This document shows positions 61,611 to 64,000 of a DNA stretch of 64,000 bases, piece by piece (the stretch's first letter is position 1; each line of letters starts with the position of its first letter). The translations under genes were made by a program, and so were the position numbers. The stretch is from assembly GCA_016712565.1 (NCBI GenBank), contig JADJQU010000001.1, positions 744,001 through 808,000 on the forward strand. The letters are read 5' to 3'. The stretch comes from Planctomycetota bacterium. Its GTDB lineage: Bacteria; Planctomycetota; UBA1135; GCA-002686595. A model generated the notes under the pieces. It searched no databases. It was not told where the DNA came from and was given only the letters and a program-made list of their open reading frames with translations.

Positions 61611-62345
61611 TCAGGTGTAGTTGCCGCCGAAGCGCTCGCGGTCGATGGCCGCGCAGTACTTCGAGTAGCGCACGAGCGAGAGCTCGTGCCGGGCCACCAG
61701 CTTGGTGAGCCAGATCGGCACGCGGTCGTTGAACTTGATCTCCAGCACGCAGGCGTCCGGGGACAGCGCGTACTTGCCCGTCTCGAAGGGCTCGCGGATG
61801 TCCAGGGCCCGCGGATCGTACTGAACGCGTGAATCGAGCGTGATGCGCAGCTCGGCGTCGTACTCCCCGAACCAGGCCCGGCGGCGGTAGAGCACCGCCA
61901 TGGTCGGCCGCAGGTCGAAGCTGTGGCACAGGAACAGGGCTTCCTGGCCCACCGGGTCCTGGAGTTCGTACTCGGCTTCCGGATCCACGCCGCGCTCGGT
62001 GAACACCCGCGCCGCGAGCTCCAGGGGCAGGCGCACGCGCCGCTTCTGCACGGTGCGATCGATGCGCTGCTTGATCTCGACGAAGGCGAAGTCACCGTCC
62101 ACGTAGCGCCGCAGGCGCAGCTTGCGGCGGTACTTCTGGCCGTCGATCTTCTCCCAGAAGAAGTCCAGGTCCGGCGAATCCCAGTAGAGCGAGTACACGG
62201 AATAGCCCCGCGCCGGATCGGAGTGGGGGTCCGGGCGACAGGTGCCCGCCAGATCGCCCACGAAGTCCAGGGCGCGCCCGTGGGGGAGCAGGTACTTCAG
62301 CTCGTAGCGGTTGAACGAGCGCACGTACTCGGTGGTCGTGCCCAT
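61611..62345 (-). CDS. VTC-domain (polyphosphate polymerase-like) protein
   Basis: Protein of 244 residues of the VTC/CYTH-like superfamily, whose yeast members make polyphosphate from ATP. Tunnel-lining basic and acidic residues are visible: RYELKYLLPH, YSVYSLYWDSPDLDFFWEKI, KYRRKLRLRRYVD, FAFVEIKQRIDRTVQKRRV, ACVLEIKFNDRVPIWL and SKYCAAIDRERFG. Motifs are complete, so catalysis is plausible but the nucleotide or polymer is not proven. It lies directly upstream of DUF4956 (37 bp) and 10 bp downstream of the flavoprotein gene. Confidence 0.92.
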   Translation of the reverse strand: MGTTTEYVRSFNRYELKYLLPHGRALDFVGDLAGTCRPDPHSDPARGYSVYSLYWDSPDLDFFWEKIDGQKYRRKLRLRRYVDGDFAFVEIKQRIDRTVQKRRVRLPLELAARVFTERGVDPEAEYELQDPVGQEALFLCHSFDLRPTMAVLYRRRAWFGEYDAELRITLDSRVQYDPRALDIREPFETGKYALSPDACVLEIKFNDRVPIWLTKLVARHELSLVRYSKYCAAIDRERFGGNYT

Positions 62346-62355
62346 GGTTCCGGCT

Positions 62356-63864
62356 TCACCCGGCGCGCACCACCGGCTTCGGATCCTCGAGCTTCTGCTC
62401 CTCGTGGTACTCGAAGTCGGTGTTGACCGCCCAGACGTCGTGCTTCGCCCCGTACAGGTTCCAGACCACCATCATCGCCGTCAGCATCGAGTGGTCCTGG
62501 TTGTTGTACTTGTGCATGCCGTTGCGGCCCACCGGGTGCAGGTTGGGAATCCCGTCGAGGAACTCCCGCGCCCCGTCCAGGTGTCGGCGGTAGTCGGAGT
62601 CGTAGATCGGGTAGGCCTTGGGCATGCGCACCACCGTGCCGTCGACCACCAGCCGGGGGTCGGCCAGGCCCAGGCGCCCCAACTCCTCCGTGGCCAGGGC
62701 CACGAGCTCCGCGTCCTTGGCCGCCCACAGGCCGTCGCCCTCGAAGCAGAAGTACTCCATGCCCAGGCAGGTGCGGCCCTTGTCGGGCACCATCGCCTCG
62801 GACCAGTTGTTGAAGTTCTGGATCCGGCCGACCTTGACGCCCGGCGTGTGGATGTAGATCCAATTGTCGGTGAACAGCTTCTCCTGGTCGAGGATCAGGG
62901 CCACCACCAGGAAGTCGCGGTAGCGCAGGCCGTCGCCCGCGCGCCGCACCGCCTCGGGAACGGCGGGCTCGAGGGCCCCCACGAGAGTTCGCACGGGCAT
63001 CGTGCAGATGAAGTGCTCGCCCTCGATGCGCACCACGCCCTGCGGCGTGCGCACCCGGGCGGCGACCACGCGGCCGTGCTCGTGCTCCAGGGCCTCCACC
63101 TGGTGCTCCATCAGCACCTGGCCTCCCAGGGCGGTGATCTTCTCTGCGCACATCTCCCACATCTGCCCCGGCCCGAGGCGCGGGTACTGGAAGCGGTCGA
63201 TCAGCGACTTGATCGCGTTGGAGCGCCTGTTGATCGAAGCGGCGTTGAGGATCGCCTTGGCGAGCGACAGGTTCTGGATGCGCTGGGCGGCCCACTCGGC
63301 CCGGATCTCGGTGCAGGGGATGCCCCAGACCTTCTCGGTGTAGGTCTTGAAGAAGATCTTGTACAGCCGCTGGCCGAAGCGGTTGGAGACCCACTGCTCC
63401 AGGTTCTCCTCCACCGGACTGGGCCGCGCCTTGGCGTGCAGGTAGCTGTAGACGCAGCGCACGGCCTCGATCAGGCCCAGCCCCGAGAGCGCGTTCCAGG
63501 CCTTGAGCGGGTAGTCGAAGTACTTGCCCCGATAATGGATGCGCGACTGGCGCGGGACCTGGATGAACTCCGGGCCCAGGATCTCGTGCCAGAGAGCCTC
63601 CACCGGCTCGTACTTGGTGAAGAACCGGTGGCCGCCGATGTCGAATCGATAGCCCTTGTACTGGGCCGTCTGGGAGATGCCGCCCAGCATCTTCGTGCCC
63701 TCGAGCACGGTGACCCTCACGCCGCCCCGCTTGGCCAGCAGGTAGGCCGCGGTCAACCCGGCGGGGCCGCCCCCGATGCACACGACGCGATCGCCCGGAC
63801 GTACCGGATCCACGGGGCGCGGCACTGGGGCGGCGCCAGGGGCAGCTTGGGGCGGCGGGGGCAT
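62356..63864 (-). CDS. FAD-dependent UDP-galactopyranose-mutase-like protein
   Basis: Flavoprotein of 502 residues: a Pro/Ala-rich N-terminus, the FAD Rossmann motif VVCIGGGPAGLTAAYLLAKR near 27-46, and FDIGGHRFFTKYEPVEALWH. The substrate-side helical region reads FFKTYTEKVWGIPCTEI. It is similar in plan to the protein at 32085-33500 but clearly divergent. Family members are annotated as UDP-galactopyranose mutase, amine oxidase or protoporphyrinogen oxidase. With the VTC, DUF4956 and TPR-like genes it forms a close-spaced set. Confidence 0.82.
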   Translation of the reverse strand: MPPPPQAAPGAAPVPRPVDPVRPGDRVVCIGGGPAGLTAAYLLAKRGGVRVTVLEGTKMLGGISQTAQYKGYRFDIGGHRFFTKYEPVEALWHEILGPEFIQVPRQSRIHYRGKYFDYPLKAWNALSGLGLIEAVRCVYSYLHAKARPSPVEENLEQWVSNRFGQRLYKIFFKTYTEKVWGIPCTEIRAEWAAQRIQNLSLAKAILNAASINRRSNAIKSLIDRFQYPRLGPGQMWEMCAEKITALGGQVLMEHQVEALEHEHGRVVAARVRTPQGVVRIEGEHFICTMPVRTLVGALEPAVPEAVRRAGDGLRYRDFLVVALILDQEKLFTDNWIYIHTPGVKVGRIQNFNNWSEAMVPDKGRTCLGMEYFCFEGDGLWAAKDAELVALATEELGRLGLADPRLVVDGTVVRMPKAYPIYDSDYRRHLDGAREFLDGIPNLHPVGRNGMHKYNNQDHSMLTAMMVVWNLYGAKHDVWAVNTDFEYHEEQKLEDPKPVVRAG

Positions 63865-64000
63865 CGGGACTTGGGGTGGCTCTCGGTTTCGGCTCCCGGG
63901 CCGAATCGCCTGTAGAAGGCGACCCCCGGAGTGGGAAGCTCCCCGTGATGATACGCGCTGGCGCCGCCGGACGATGTGGCCATCAGGGCGGCCGTCAGGC
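63865..64000. other. Window-edge spacer, nothing recognised
   Basis: No gene can be assigned. Short open frames on both strands run into the window edge without recognisable protein features. Confidence 0.4.

Noticed and set aside
63753..63983. Small minus-strand open frame at the window end
   Set aside because: It overlaps the flavoprotein gene in another frame and has no family features.

Overview
The window is very GC-rich, densely coded bacterial chromosome. The gene content points to the Planctomycetota: secreted FG-GAP and beta-helix proteins, a CRTAC1 (ASPIC/UnbV) protein, a large Ser/Thr kinase with a membrane segment and repeat-rich tail, a sulfatase-fold membrane protein, a Tat-exported phosphatase and a lipoprotein multihaem cytochrome c. 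The phylum assignment is inferred from gene families; no rRNA or tRNA gene was seen.

Region 1 (1-16.3 kb) mixes surface and housekeeping genes: the C-terminal part of a GMC oxidoreductase, a subtilisin-like protease, a RnfD/UnbU-like membrane protein, a YjbR-family protein, a CRTAC1 protein, an RsuA-type pseudouridine synthase and the kinase. Three secreted proteins here (4648-5388, 8698-10896, 11049-12863) have unrelated N-terminal halves but end in the same Cys-containing module of about 145 residues.

Region 2 (16.3-49.2 kb) is a surface-glycan island. It holds GT2 and GT4 glycosyltransferases, four polytopic GT39-like transferases, a Wzx-type flippase, a YbhN/AglD-like membrane protein, a polysaccharide deacetylase and a UDP-sugar epimerase. 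It also holds a CDP-deoxysugar set (nucleotidyltransferase, 4,6-dehydratase, C-methyltransferase, reductase/epimerase), a UDP-galactopyranose-mutase-like flavoprotein and two radical SAM enzymes. The island is interrupted by a decayed insertion sequence with perfect 26-bp terminal repeats (34723-35649), an internal relic with related ends (25951-26203), and two abutting inverted-repeat elements bounded by CTAG (21988-22332). Next to the insertion sequence is a sulfatase-fold protein that seems to have lost its metal ligands.

Region 3 (44.7-64 kb) begins with a minus-strand operon in which every junction is a 4-bp overlap: epimerase, GT4, GT4, metallophosphoesterase-like protein, then a CotH-kinase/beta-helix protein that is split by one frameshift. 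A divergent Lrp regulator and EamA transporter follow. Then come an SGNH-type membrane protein, a pentahaem lipoprotein, an M1 metallopeptidase, a TPR-like membrane protein, a DUF4956 protein, a VTC-domain protein and a second UGM-like flavoprotein. CotH, VTC and DUF4956 families are known to co-occur, so the 48-62 kb stretch may be one system for phosphorylation or polymer attachment at the envelope, coupled here to glycan assembly.
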